A stretch of DNA of 64,000 nt from the IMG/VR virus record IMGVR_UViG_3300027899_001695, positions 36,208 to 100,207 of that record. One strand, written 5' to 3'. This stretch comes from a virus. Of the stretch, positions 41,452 through 48,385 are shown piece after piece. The notes beneath the pieces are model-generated. The model did not search any database and was not told the origin of the DNA. It saw only the letters and a program-made list of their open reading frames with translations. Within the stretch, counting starts at the first letter, position 1. The number at the start of each line of letters is the position of its first letter. Position numbers and translations under genes: made by a program.

Positions 41452-41902
41452 CAATGAGGAGCAGTTTGAGCGAAACCAGATAATAATAAATAAGGTATCC
41501 CAAGGCAATACAATGGAGTCAATTGGAAAGGAATATGGCATATCCAAGCAGAGAGTGGAGCAAATCTACCGCAGAGGGTTCAAAAAGGACCCAGACCTCA
41601 TGACAATTAATGAATATTGCAACAAAAAGCACATAAGCAGGAGCAAAATTGACAAGCAAATCAAGAATGGAGAGATAAACTTTGTCAAAGTGGGCAATAA
41701 ATACCTCATCAAAACTAGCTTCAAAATCACCAAAATCTGTGGAAATTGCGGAATAGAGTATGAACCTGACCGTAGATTTAGGTACTGTTCAGAAGATTGT
41801 AGAGATAATGCATTAAAAGAGCAGCATAAGAGGGCTCTATGGCGTAGATTTAATCGTTTGAAGAAAGAAAAAGATAGACTTGTACAACCAGAAGTGGTAT
41901 AA
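41435..41902 (+). CDS. Sigma-region-4-like regulator with excisionase-type HTH and zinc ribbon
   Basis: 155 residues from ATG 41435, GGAGG upstream. Residues 14-48 (GNTMESIGKEYGISKQRVEQ) match the region-4 helix-turn-helix of sigma70, which reads -35 boxes. Residues 56-92 (MTINEYCNKKHISRSKIDKQ) look like an excisionase-type winged HTH. C102, C105, C118 and C122 form a zinc ribbon. Probable transcription regulator or anti/alternative sigma; it could recognise the phage promoters. Confidence 0.65.
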   Translation: MIGPSSNEEQFERNQIIINKVSQGNTMESIGKEYGISKQRVEQIYRRGFKKDPDLMTINEYCNKKHISRSKIDKQIKNGEINFVKVGNKYLIKTSFKITKICGNCGIEYEPDRRFRYCSEDCRDNALKEQHKRALWRRFNRLKKEKDRLVQPEVV

Positions 41903-41903
41903 T
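41875..41903 (+). promoter_or_regulatory. Candidate extended -10 promoter
   Basis: GTGGTATAAT with the hexamer at 41898 and a poor -35 (TAGACT) 17 bp upstream. Lies inside the last codons of the regulator gene. Confidence 0.5.
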
Positions 41904-41921
41904 ATACAAATGGAGGTGCAA

Positions 41922-42143
41922 ATGAGAGGCATACGATTAATCAAGTCAAACCAAATTGCTAAAAGATATCTAAAACATTGTGGCTCTTGGTATCGAGACC
42001 CAAATGACAAAAGATTAATTGGCATCCTAAGAAAAACTAGAGTACCTTGTTCTTGTTGGATGTGTTGCAACCCTCGTAGAATCTATGGCAACGGTCATCT
42101 TGGAAAAACATTTAAGGAGAGAAAGTTAGAATACTATGAGTAA
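41922..42143 (+). CDS. Small basic protein with CSCWMCC cluster
   Basis: 73 residues from ATG 41922 (GGAGGTGCAA upstream). The Arg/Lys-rich chain with PCSCWMCCNPRR resembles short phage proteins ending in a CxCxxCCNPR segment. Function unknown. Confidence 0.57.
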   Translation: MRGIRLIKSNQIAKRYLKHCGSWYRDPNDKRLIGILRKTRVPCSCWMCCNPRRIYGNGHLGKTFKERKLEYYE

Positions 42144-42363
42144 AAAAACAGATACTTGGGCAGAGATGTTAGACGTCTTAAAAGACATCGGAGGACATTT
42201 AGCTACGGCTGATAAAAATGAAAAAGTTAAGCCAGTACATATGGAAACATGCTACTACTGCAAAGGACCCATTGAAGATGGAGTAGTCAAAGGTGGTTAT
42301 ACTTATTGCAATCTTGACCATGCGATTAAGAATACATTAAAAAAAGCGGAAGGAGAGAATTAA
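42136..42363 (+). CDS. Zinc microprotein carrying the scaffold-like N-terminal module
   Basis: 75 residues. Residues 8-29 (WAEMLDVLKDIGGHLATAD) are nearly identical to the N-terminus of the scaffold-like protein at 51443 (WGEMLDVLKDIGGYLAKAD). The remainder is a zinc unit (CYYCKGP, YCNLDHAI) ending LKKAEGEN. So it is a fusion of a virion-protein module with a microprotein. Possibly a capsid-targeted small protein. Confidence 0.65.
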   Translation: MSKKTDTWAEMLDVLKDIGGHLATADKNEKVKPVHMETCYYCKGPIEDGVVKGGYTYCNLDHAIKNTLKKAEGEN

Positions 42364-42767
42364 TGAATAAAGAAATTAACCCAGCAGAATATCTAAAGAA
42401 GGTATTCAATTGTCCAGAAGATGATTGGGGAGCAGTAAAATTTGGGCGGATAAAAGAAAAGTTTATCAATCTTATCAATACAGAAGATGCAAGTGGTGTT
42501 CTTCTTGAACTAGCCAAAGCATACTCAAATGATGTTACAAGGTATTTTATGCTTGATGAGATGCAAGATAAGACAGACACTACAATAGAGTCTATGATGG
42601 AGCTTGGTAACATTGCAGCTATGGGGTTCATTCTCATGGGAGTCTACTATGGTTATATGCTCAAGCAGAAAGAAATACGAGAGAAACCAATCCTGGTAGA
42701 CTGGAGTTTTCTAAAAGATATCAAGGAAAGTAAGAAAGAGAAGAAAGAGGATACCGATATGGTATAA
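42363..42767 (+). CDS. Hypothetical protein
   Basis: 134 residues. ATG overlaps the previous stop. Helical, with a moderately hydrophobic segment near residues 80-97 (LGNIAAMGFILMGVYYGY) that may be a membrane helix, then a Lys-rich tail. A GCGG element variant is embedded near the N-terminus (GRIKEK). Confidence 0.55.
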   Translation: MNKEINPAEYLKKVFNCPEDDWGAVKFGRIKEKFINLINTEDASGVLLELAKAYSNDVTRYFMLDEMQDKTDTTIESMMELGNIAAMGFILMGVYYGYMLKQKEIREKPILVDWSFLKDIKESKKEKKEDTDMV

Positions 42768-43204
42768 TGAGAATTTTTTATTTCTTTGCAATACTCTTCA
42801 TGTCTATGTTTATGATGGTAGGAATCGTTATAATCCAGCAACCTACTCCTCTTAAAGAACTACCACCTACTATTCAACAACAATCGATAGACTGGTTATC
42901 ATTAGATATGGAAATACATCTAAGCTTCTTAGAGAGGCCAGAAGACCCTATCTATGCAGCACCATATATCAATACAGGTTCACATAAATTCCATCAAGAG
43001 TGGGCAGATAACTTTGATGAAATCATAAAGTTTATTAAACGGGAACCCTGCAAGTACACAAAAGATGAGTGTCTAGAATTATTGGGCGAAGCCCAATCCA
43101 CACACGCAGGAGTAGTAAGTCGTGATTATCAAGTACTTCAATGGAACTATGACTGGTTTGAACGCTATGAGATAATCATGAAATATATAGAAACAATAAA
43201 ATAA
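42767..43204 (+). CDS. Membrane-anchored extracytoplasmic protein
   Basis: 145 residues. An N-terminal helix (FYFFAILFMSMFMMVGIVII) acts as an anchor or uncleaved signal; the rest is a soluble Trp/Glu-rich domain, presumably outside the cytoplasm. No family recognised; superinfection exclusion is one possible role. Confidence 0.55.
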   Translation: MRIFYFFAILFMSMFMMVGIVIIQQPTPLKELPPTIQQQSIDWLSLDMEIHLSFLERPEDPIYAAPYINTGSHKFHQEWADNFDEIIKFIKREPCKYTKDECLELLGEAQSTHAGVVSRDYQVLQWNYDWFERYEIIMKYIETIK

Positions 43205-43224
43205 AAAACGGAGAGAAAGAAAAG

Positions 43225-43749
43225 ATGAGTTTAGAAAAGACTATTCAAACATTCATCAAAGAAGGTAAAGAAGCAGAAATGCTATTTGCTACTACAGCAG
43301 CTAAACAAGGATTCGAAGTTATTAAATCCAGTAGATTGGCTGATTTACATGAACATTGGGACTATCTTCTAAAGAAAGACAATAAAAAAGTGCGGGTAGA
43401 AGTAAAAGGACTAAAAAGATTTAGCCGTAAAGATGAGAATTATATGGTAGACTATACTTGGGTGGAGTTACATGGGGTAGGAAAGAACAACCAAGGCTGG
43501 TTGTGGGGAAAAGCAGACATAATTGCCTTTGAAACTGCTCATAATAGCTTTATTCTTGTACCAATTGAAGATTTAAGAACCCTATTAATGAAAAAAATGC
43601 GGAGAGAGGGAAGGCAATATTCACTCTCAAATCCAGCAGAAATGGCCTATAAACAGTATTCTAGAGGACTTGACAGACATGATATAATAGTATGTGTACC
43701 ACTAGAAGATATATATAGGATAAAATCTGTAGAATGGAAGAAGATGTAA
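43225..43749 (+). CDS. PD-(D/E)XK-like nuclease
   Basis: 174 residues. An N-terminal helix (GKEAEMLFATTAAKQGFEV), then HWDYLLKK (D46) and VRVEVKG (E59, K61), the D-(E)xK arrangement of restriction-endonuclease-like folds. Later strands (ADIIAFET, FILVPIED) fit the core. Could cut host or rival DNA or act in recombination. Catalytic residues look complete; substrate unknown. The GCGG element supplies its start context. Confidence 0.6.
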   Translation: MSLEKTIQTFIKEGKEAEMLFATTAAKQGFEVIKSSRLADLHEHWDYLLKKDNKKVRVEVKGLKRFSRKDENYMVDYTWVELHGVGKNNQGWLWGKADIIAFETAHNSFILVPIEDLRTLLMKKMRREGRQYSLSNPAEMAYKQYSRGLDRHDIIVCVPLEDIYRIKSVEWKKM

Positions 43750-43940
43750 TTAAACCACACCCAGAATCCTGGTATAATAAGCACTATGCAGTCTACTGTA
43801 GATATTGTGGCAAGCATATACTAAGTGCCCCTTACTACGAGTTAGAACTACTAGGCCATGCTACAATGGATGGTAGTTTCTGTTGTAAAAGACATGAGAT
43901 ACTCAATAAATTAAAAAAAGCGGGAGAAAGAAATGATTAA
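43734..43940 (+). CDS. Zinc microprotein
   Basis: 68 residues. CRYCGKH and CCKRHEILNKLKKAGE; the tail is the LNKLKKA variant of the family. The tail codons are a forward GCGG element. Confidence 0.58.
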   Translation: MEEDVIKPHPESWYNKHYAVYCRYCGKHILSAPYYELELLGHATMDGSFCCKRHEILNKLKKAGERND

Positions 43941-44028
43941 GACAGCAATTGGGCTAGCAATGTTTGGTATATCTGTAGGTATAATAGCCTTGTTATACTA
44001 CTTCTTTAAGTATTTTGGAATTATTTAA
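43933..44028 (+). CDS. 31-residue membrane microprotein
   Basis: ATG 43933 follows GCGGGAGAAAGAA. One helix (IGLAMFGISVGIIALLYYFF) makes up the chain. Confidence 0.52.
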   Translation: MIKTAIGLAMFGISVGIIALLYYFFKYFGII

Positions 44029-44029
44029 C

Positions 44030-44125
44030 ATGTGGGAAAAAGTACTAGAATACTTTGGAGATAACGTAACAGCACAGAAGATTCTAGAAGTGTTCTACTA
44101 TCTGGAACAGGAGGATGAAGAATAA
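44030..44125 (+). CDS. 31-residue acidic peptide
   Basis: Reads MWEKVLEYFGDNVTAQKIL and ends in EQEDEE. Its stop overlaps the next ATG (TAATG). Helical, no family recognised. Confidence 0.45.
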   Translation: MWEKVLEYFGDNVTAQKILEVFYYLEQEDEE

Positions 44126-44322
44126 TGGATAGAACAAATACAGCCATAACTGAGAGCATTTCCTGGGTGTGCCCTATGTGTGGAAAAGGTTTTAATATGT
44201 CTCATAAAGATTGGGTGTGGTTTATTAACTGGAACCTAAAAGAAAAACAAAGCTGGTTTTATGAATTTCCATATTGTAGTAAAAGATGTAAACTACTTAA
44301 TAAACTCAAGGAAGCAAAATAA
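44125..44322 (+). CDS. Zinc microprotein
   Basis: 65 residues. CPMCGKGF and YCSKRCKLLNKLKEAK; same Cys arrangement and tail as 43734 and 44994. Strong member of the family. Confidence 0.6.
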   Translation: MDRTNTAITESISWVCPMCGKGFNMSHKDWVWFINWNLKEKQSWFYEFPYCSKRCKLLNKLKEAK

Positions 44323-44343
44323 AAAAGCGGAGAAAAGAAAATG
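44316..44343 (+). repeat. Dispersed GCGG element, forward copy
   Basis: AATAAAAAAGCGGAGAAAAG followed by AAAATG; the best match to the consensus, between two microprotein genes. Confidence 0.8.
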
Positions 44344-44556
44344 GAATGCCCAATTAAGAATCATGCAGTAGAAACTGGTACATATAGAGGTAAGTCTTCT
44401 ACTAGGGATTGTAATGAAGAGAAGTGTGCTTGGTGGATGAGAGCATTTGAATGTTGTAGTATTACAGCTCTTGCTATCATTACGTACAATAAGACTACAG
44501 AGCCACTTATAGATAGAGGTTCTTTTGCCGAGTATGCCAAAGAAGATGAAGAATAA
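44341..44556 (+). CDS. Cys-containing small protein
   Basis: 71 residues. Cys at CPIKNH, DCNEEKCAWWMRAFECC; acidic C-terminus. The CNEEKCAWW...C segment resembles small phage Cys proteins with an E-x-CAWW motif. Ribosome site from the GCGG element. Confidence 0.55.
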   Translation: MECPIKNHAVETGTYRGKSSTRDCNEEKCAWWMRAFECCSITALAIITYNKTTEPLIDRGSFAEYAKEDEE

Positions 44557-44578
44557 AAAATTGCGGAGAAAAAAGAAA

Positions 44579-44653
44579 ATGATTATATTAATGATAGCTT
44601 TGGGTCTTCTAGTAGGAATAATTCTAGGTTATCTCATATGGGGTATAAAGTAA
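44579..44653 (+). CDS. 24-residue membrane microprotein
   Basis: ATG 44579 after a GCGG element. A single hydrophobic helix with a GIK end. The stop directly precedes the next ATG. Confidence 0.48.
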   Translation: MIILMIALGLLVGIILGYLIWGIK

Positions 44654-44836
44654 ATGCCACCGAATACTCTTCCTTATACTAGTTCTACTATAGGTAGTCC
44701 TCAGAATACCTTTATAAAATGGTATAGGTGTGAGTACTGTTATAAAGAAATACAAAATGGTACTCTTAGGAACAGTCATATATACTGCAATCTTCGGCAT
44801 GCAATCCTAGGGGCACTCAAAGGAGAACAAAAATGA
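44654..44836 (+). CDS. Zinc microprotein
   Basis: 60 residues. CEYCYKEIQNG and YCNLRHAILGALKGEQ; the YCNL-x-HAI segment is shared with 42136, so these two are close paralogues. Confidence 0.58.
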   Translation: MPPNTLPYTSSTIGSPQNTFIKWYRCEYCYKEIQNGTLRNSHIYCNLRHAILGALKGEQK

Positions 44837-45003
44837 TGGGATTTATAGTTGTCATGGCCATTACGTTCATTATTATGCCCGCATTTTTTATTTGTGCATG
44901 CGTATGGATTGGTGGGAAGGTGGGTGGCACCGTTTATGATACATTTTTCAGACGCAAGGACCGTCATGAGTATATACGGGAGAAGTTTAACAAATGTCCG
45001 TAA
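44833..45003 (+). CDS. 56-residue membrane microprotein
   Basis: ATG 44833 overlaps the previous stop. A hydrophobic helix (IVVMAITFIIMPAFFICACV) then a Gly-rich turn and a basic tail. A partial reverse GCGG element (CCCGCATTTTTTATTT) is embedded at 44878-44893. Confidence 0.53.
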   Translation: MMGFIVVMAITFIIMPAFFICACVWIGGKVGGTVYDTFFRRKDRHEYIREKFNKCP

Positions 45004-45191
45004 TAAAAACAGAATCACATAAAGTAGTAGGTTGGGATAAATGTCATTATTGTCTTAAACACCACACAAAAGGCAGTACTATACTATATGCTATAATGAG
45101 TCAAGCTGATAATGGTTTAGGATGTCATCATTATGAAGCCTATTGTAACAAAAGATGTTTATTACTATCTGCATTAAAGGAGAGTAAATAA
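44994..45191 (+). CDS. Zinc microprotein
   Basis: 65 residues. CHYCLKHH, then CHHYEAYCNKRCLLLSALKESK, the LLxxLKESK variant of the tail. Overlaps its neighbours on both sides. Confidence 0.58.
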   Translation: MSVIKTESHKVVGWDKCHYCLKHHTKGSTILYAIMSQADNGLGCHHYEAYCNKRCLLLSALKESK

Positions 45192-45697
45192 TGGAATTTT
45201 TTATTGCCAATGTGGCTACAGGTAGAGAAGCACAAACTAAAGAACTATTAGAAAATAGAATCGAAGAAGCAGGTCTGGCATCTAAAGTAGGACGTATTCT
45301 CATTCCTACAGAGAATGTAGTAGCTACTAAGAAAGGCTCACGTGTAATTGTCTCTAAAAGAGTAGCTCCTGCTTATCTTATGGTAGAGATGGAAAACGAG
45401 ATAGAGTTGTTTTCTTTTATGCGAACTATTAACGGAATCTTTAAATTTCTAGGTAACCCTCCCAAACCTCTATCACAAGAAGAAACAAATCAATTATTGA
45501 CTTGGATTGTGGCTCCTCCTAGAACTCAAAAGAATATAAAAAGAGGAGATAATGTACAGATTACAGATGGGCCATTTAAAGACTTTGTAGGCATTATACA
45601 AGACATCAATAATAAGAAAGCTAGAGTCTCTATAATTGTCTTTGGTAAAGAAACTACCATTGCAATGGACCCTTTAGCTCTTGCTAAAATTTGCTAA
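45191..45697 (+). CDS. NusG-family transcription elongation factor
   Basis: 168 residues with both NusG parts: an NGN domain (FFIANVATGREAQTKELLEN at the start, RILIPTENV, APAYLMVEME, NGIFKFLG) and a KOW domain (RGDNVQITDGPFKDFVGIIQ, IIVFGKETTIAMD). NusG and RfaH bind RNA polymerase and promote elongation or antitermination. A phage-encoded copy may redirect host polymerase past the hairpins seen in phage leaders. Full-length and apparently intact. Confidence 0.85.
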   Translation: MEFFIANVATGREAQTKELLENRIEEAGLASKVGRILIPTENVVATKKGSRVIVSKRVAPAYLMVEMENEIELFSFMRTINGIFKFLGNPPKPLSQEETNQLLTWIVAPPRTQKNIKRGDNVQITDGPFKDFVGIIQDINNKKARVSIIVFGKETTIAMDPLALAKIC

Positions 45698-45709
45698 GTG
45701 TGGTATAAT
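45681..45709 (+). promoter_or_regulatory. Promoter TTGCTA-N17-TATAAT
   Basis: -35 at 45681, extended -10 GTGGTATAAT with the hexamer at 45704, inside the NusG gene's end. The next ATG (45721) is 11 bases after the -10. Confidence 0.65.
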
Positions 45710-45720
45710 ATAATAGAAGC

Positions 45721-46089
45721 ATGAAGATGGAGAATCTATTAGAGAAACATTCGTCTTTCTTTTCTCCGCATTTTTATTTTGAATGTGGGGATGGCTGGTA
45801 TGATATTCTTGATGATTTCTTTAAGATGCTTTCTGTTCAGAAACTTGAAGTTACTGTGGCTCAGGTTAAAGAGAAGTATGGAGATTTAAGAATATATGTA
45901 GAATATGAGAAGGCCACACTATTAGAACACAATCTGATTAGGCAACTTATTCAAGAGACTGAAACAAAATCAAGAACAATTTGTGAAATTTGCGGTAAAA
46001 AAGGAAAAATAGAAAAGATAAATGGTTGGTACAGTTGTAGATGTACCCATTGTAGAATAATGTATAAATTACAAGAGAGTAAAATATGA
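45721..46089 (+). CDS. Conserved phage protein with C-terminal zinc ribbon
   Basis: 122 residues. FECGDGWYDILDDFF and VAQVKEKYGDLRIYV, then CEICGKKG and CTHC, match a recurrent phage protein of unknown function (ECGDGWxxI...QVKEKxGxLR...CExCG). The N-terminal codons contain a reverse GCGG element (FFSPHFYF). Very short leader from the promoter at 45704. Confidence 0.7.
   Translation: MKMENLLEKHSSFFSPHFYFECGDGWYDILDDFFKMLSVQKLEVTVAQVKEKYGDLRIYVEYEKATLLEHNLIRQLIQETETKSRTICEICGKKGKIEKINGWYSCRCTHCRIMYKLQESKI
45755..45780 (-). repeat. Dispersed GCGG element, reverse copy
   Basis: Plus-strand TTTCTTTTCTCCGCATTTTT, within the coding region at 45721; codes FFSPHFYF. Confidence 0.75.
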
Positions 46090-46514
46090 CAATAATAAAA
46101 GATTTAACAAAAAGGGCCCAAAGATGTGATTGTTGTGGCAATGCTAACATAATGTACTTTCTATTGAAAGACCTTTCTAGAAATCGCCACCATTTTCACT
46201 ATCTTTATGACTTTACGTTCCCACAATTGGAAGCTGTACCACATCCTACAGAGAAAGATATTGTCACATTGATATGTGAAGAGATGGGACGGAGTAAAGA
46301 AGTCATGAAAGGCATAAATGAAGGCTATGAATTGGTTTCTTACTACTGTTGGGGCTGTGCTACAAGAGGGCTAAATAAGTTCTTAATTATGAATAAGTTC
46401 CAAGAAAAGGAGGGTGATTGCCACTATTGTAACAAAAATACCTACTTTATTAAAGCAAAAAGACTAGGAATGACCAAAGGATTGGAAAATATGGAAACAA
46501 GGAGAGTAAGGTAA
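46086..46514 (+). CDS. Zinc-binding protein with several Cys pairs
   Basis: 142 residues. CDCCGNAN, YCWGCATRG and CHYCNKNTYF pairs; helical middle. ATG overlaps the previous stop. No family recognised; possibly a two-site zinc protein. Confidence 0.55.
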   Translation: MTIIKDLTKRAQRCDCCGNANIMYFLLKDLSRNRHHFHYLYDFTFPQLEAVPHPTEKDIVTLICEEMGRSKEVMKGINEGYELVSYYCWGCATRGLNKFLIMNKFQEKEGDCHYCNKNTYFIKAKRLGMTKGLENMETRRVR

Positions 46515-46654
46515 TGGCAGTATGCACAAAATGCAAAGGCGAGTCAATGTTCTCAATTCATGGTAGGTGTCTATTATGTGGTAATCCGCAGTTTCCGTCT
46601 AAAAAGAGGCCTGTAGCAGAGCCGAAAGATGTGGATAAAGAGAAGAGTGATTGA
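46514..46654 (+). CDS. Zinc-ribbon microprotein (CLxCGNxQF type)
   Basis: 46 residues. CTKC...GRCLLCGNPQF, the same arrangement as the microprotein at 39219 (CNKC...GKCLSCGNQQF), then a Lys/Glu tail. GGAGAG precedes ATG. Confidence 0.57.
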   Translation: MAVCTKCKGESMFSIHGRCLLCGNPQFPSKKRPVAEPKDVDKEKSD

Positions 46655-46805
46655 ATGGAGTGTCTGGTCTTCTTCTTTAGACTGGGCACTACCACTTCGT
46701 ATTAATATAGAACCAAACAATACTGCATTTGAGATTCAATTTCTCTGTTTCTCTTTTGCACTTTGGAGGAGGGAAATCTATGAAACTGATAACAGTCATA
46801 GGTAA
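46629..46805 (+). CDS. Small protein in an overlapping frame
   Basis: 58 residues in another frame, overlapping the genes on both sides. Reads LPLRINIEPNNTAFEIQFL, then FALWRREIYETD; the composition is protein-like. No strong ribosome site (AGCCGAAAG). Without it, 46655-46779 would be empty, so it is a plausible real gene. Confidence 0.4.
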   Translation: MWIKRRVIEWSVWSSSLDWALPLRINIEPNNTAFEIQFLCFSFALWRREIYETDNSHR

Positions 46806-46956
46806 CTGGAACGTGCTCAAATTAGATGAGCAGGACCCAATAGAATATGCTGTTACAAAAGGAAAAACTTTATATCATAACCGAGAGGAAGGGGCAGCAA
46901 TAAGACTAGCAGAGTTGCTATCTAAGACTGATGGAGAAGAACTTGAAGCAGTATAA
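46780..46956 (+). CDS. Small alpha/beta protein
   Basis: 58 residues from ATG 46780 with GGAGGAGGG upstream. Reads MKLITVIGNWNVLKLDEQDP with an acidic C-terminus. No family recognised. Confidence 0.52.
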   Translation: MKLITVIGNWNVLKLDEQDPIEYAVTKGKTLYHNREEGAAIRLAELLSKTDGEELEAV

Positions 46957-47119
46957 TAAAATTTTAATTGAAAAAAGAAAAGAAAGTAACCAAAGAAAAG
47001 AAATAAGCTACTTCGTAGCTACTATTAATAAACTATACTATATCAAGAAGAATATATAATATATATAGAAGAACTAAGAATACTTTTTCATAATAATTTT
47101 TATTTTGGAGGAAAAGAAA
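46957..47119 (+). other. AT-rich intergenic region with small hairpin
   Basis: A TAGCTAC-TTC-GTAGCTA hairpin lies at 47005-47021 in a very A-rich stretch. No gene, no clear promoter, no terminator seen. Confidence 0.4.
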
Positions 47120-47284
47120 ATGCATAATTGTCCTGGATGTAACAACCCTTTACAGAAGAAGTATGTACCATATCATGAGAAGGAGATGGACTACTGCCCT
47201 GAATGTGGATGGAGTGAAGAAGACGGAGATAGTTATTGCTGGCCTAGAAAAGAAGGAGTTCAATTAAGACTGGAGGGAATGTAA
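47120..47284 (+). CDS. Zinc-ribbon microprotein
   Basis: 54 residues. CPGCNNP and CPECGWS pairs, then YCWPRKEG. GGAGGAAAAG before ATG 47120. A compact zinc ribbon coupled to the next gene (TAATG). Confidence 0.57.
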   Translation: MHNCPGCNNPLQKKYVPYHEKEMDYCPECGWSEEDGDSYCWPRKEGVQLRLEGM

Positions 47285-47463
47285 TGGAAATTTTTGTTGA
47301 CTGTGTTAAATGGTACTCAGTACTTTTACTTGGAGTAGTAGAAATATCACTTGCTCTTAGTATTGCTACATCAAAAGATTGGACTGAAGGATGGCCTAAA
47401 ATTATTTCTTTTATTCTTTTTGCGCCAATTTTATTGCTTGTAGTTTACATGTTTACTATATAA
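47284..47463 (+). CDS. Two-helix membrane protein
   Basis: 59 residues. Hydrophobic segments at about residues 11-29 and 40-59 with a charged loop between. Last gene before the tRNA array; a GCGG element follows its stop. Confidence 0.52.
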   Translation: MEIFVDCVKWYSVLLLGVVEISLALSIATSKDWTEGWPKIISFILFAPILLLVVYMFTI

Positions 47464-47499
47464 AATTTGCGGAAAAATAGAAAAAAGAAAGAAAAGGGC

Positions 47500-47529
47500 T
47501 TGACAAACCCTATAGCAATAGTGTATAAT
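47500..47529 (+). promoter_or_regulatory. tRNA-array promoter, TTGACA-N18-TATAAT
   Basis: TTGACA at 47500, 18-bp spacer, TATAAT at 47524. Both boxes are consensus. The first tRNA starts about 90 bases after the -10. Confidence 0.8.
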
Positions 47530-47557
47530 ATATTTACTGTGACTACAGAAAGAGAGG

Positions 47558-47584
47558 ACGGTTTCTTAACAAGGGCCGTTTTTT
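47558..47584 (+). terminator. Terminator-like hairpin in the tRNA leader
   Basis: ACGGTTT pairs with GGGCCGT (with G-T pairs), followed by six T. It lies between promoter and first tRNA, so it could attenuate the array. Confidence 0.5.
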
Positions 47585-47620
47585 CTAATTTGTACCTTAA
47601 AAACAGAATAGTCCTAGCAT

Positions 47621-47694
47621 AGGTCGGTCGTTCAATGACAGGATGCCAATCTTATATATTGGAGACAGAGGTTTGACTCCTCTACGACCTACCA
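47621..47694 (+). tRNA. tRNA-Ile (UAU)
   Basis: Acceptor AGGTCGG with one mismatch at pair 7, anticodon stem CCAAT/ATTGG, loop CTTATAT with anticodon TAT, T-stem AGAGG/CCTCT, encoded CCA. Reads AUA codons directly. Confidence 0.75.
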
Positions 47695-47698
47695 AAAC

Positions 47699-47787
47699 GG
47701 AAGGTTGCCAGAGTCTGGTAATGGCGCAGTCTTGAAAACTGAAGGAACCGAGAGGTTACGAGGGTTCGAATCCTTCACCTTCCGCCA
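47699..47787 (+). tRNA. tRNA-Ser (UGA)
   Basis: Acceptor GGAAGGT/ACCTTCC, loop CTTGAAA with anticodon TGA, long variable arm as in Ser tRNAs, discriminator G, CCA encoded. Confidence 0.9.
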
Positions 47788-47788
47788 A

Positions 47789-47863
47789 TGCGGAATAGCT
47801 CAGTAGCAGAGCATCGGCCTCATAAACCGATATGCGTGAGTGCAATTCTCACTTCCGCTACCA
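47789..47863 (+). tRNA. tRNA-Met-type (CAU)
   Basis: Acceptor TGCGGAA with a T-T mismatch at pair 1, D-stem GCTC/GAGC, loop CTCATAA with anticodon CAT, unusual T-loop TGCAATT. The unpaired first position resembles an initiator; elongator Met or lysidine-modified Ile is also possible. Confidence 0.72.
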
Positions 47864-47864
47864 T

Positions 47865-47942
47865 CTGAGTGTAGCTCAGTCTGGCCAGAGCACTTGCCCT
47901 GGGAGCAAGGGGTCAGTGGTCCGAATCCACTCACTCAGACCA
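47865..47942 (+). tRNA. tRNA-Pro (UGG)
   Basis: Acceptor CTGAGTG/CACTCAG, stem CTTGC/GCAAG, loop CCTGGGA giving anticodon TGG with C instead of U at position 33. CCA encoded. Confidence 0.78.
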
Positions 47943-47943
47943 T

Positions 47944-48020
47944 ACTCTCGTAGCTCAGTTGTATAGAGCAGGATGCTTCTAACATCAAGGCCGTGGGTTA
48001 GAGTCCCACCGAGAGTACCA
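47944..48020 (+). tRNA. tRNA-Arg (UCU)
   Basis: Acceptor ACTCTCG/CGAGAGT, loop CTTCTAA with anticodon TCT, CCA encoded. Confidence 0.9.
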
Positions 48021-48021
48021 T

Positions 48022-48096
48022 GCTCGCATCATCTAATGATAGGATACTGGGTTTTCACCCCAATAACGGTGGGTTTGATTCCCCCTGCGAGTACCA
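48022..48096 (+). tRNA. tRNA-Glu (UUC)
   Basis: Acceptor GCTCGCA/TGCGAGT, stem CTGGG, loop TTTTCAC with anticodon TTC, CCA encoded. Confidence 0.88.
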
Positions 48097-48097
48097 T

Positions 48098-48171
48098 TTC
48101 GGAATCGTCTAGTGATAGGACAGAGGCCTTTGAAGCCTAGAACGGTGGTTTGAATCCATCTTCCGAAGCCA
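48098..48171 (+). tRNA. tRNA-Gln (UUG)
   Basis: Acceptor TTCGGAA/TTCCGAA, loop CTTTGAA with anticodon TTG, CCA encoded. Confidence 0.9.
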
Positions 48172-48172
48172 T

Positions 48173-48247
48173 TTTAGAGTCGTCTAATTGGTAGGACCTT
48201 ACGTTCTGAGCGTAAAGATTGTGGTCCGAGTCCACACTCTAAAGCCA
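48173..48247 (+). tRNA. tRNA-Gln (CUG)
   Basis: Acceptor TTTAGAG/CTCTAAA, stem TTACG/CGTAA, loop TTCTGAG with anticodon CTG, CCA encoded. Confidence 0.88.
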
Positions 48248-48248
48248 T

Positions 48249-48323
48249 CTTCCTATCTTCTAGTGGTTAGGATTCCACCCTCTCAAGGTGGGGACGCCAG
48301 TTCAAATCTGGCTGGGAAGACCA
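48249..48323 (+). tRNA. tRNA-Glu (CUC)
   Basis: Acceptor CTTCCTA/TGGGAAG, stem CCACC/GGTGG, loop CTCTCAA with anticodon CTC, CCA encoded. Confidence 0.88.
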
Positions 48324-48385
48324 TAATATATAGAATTTCGTATACCTGAAATGTATGAAATGCGGGAAAGAAACAGAAGAGATAA

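Noticed and set aside
42757-42767. Promoter GTATAAT at the start of the gene at 42767
   Set aside because: The ATG lies within the hexamer itself, so a transcript would lack the start codon.
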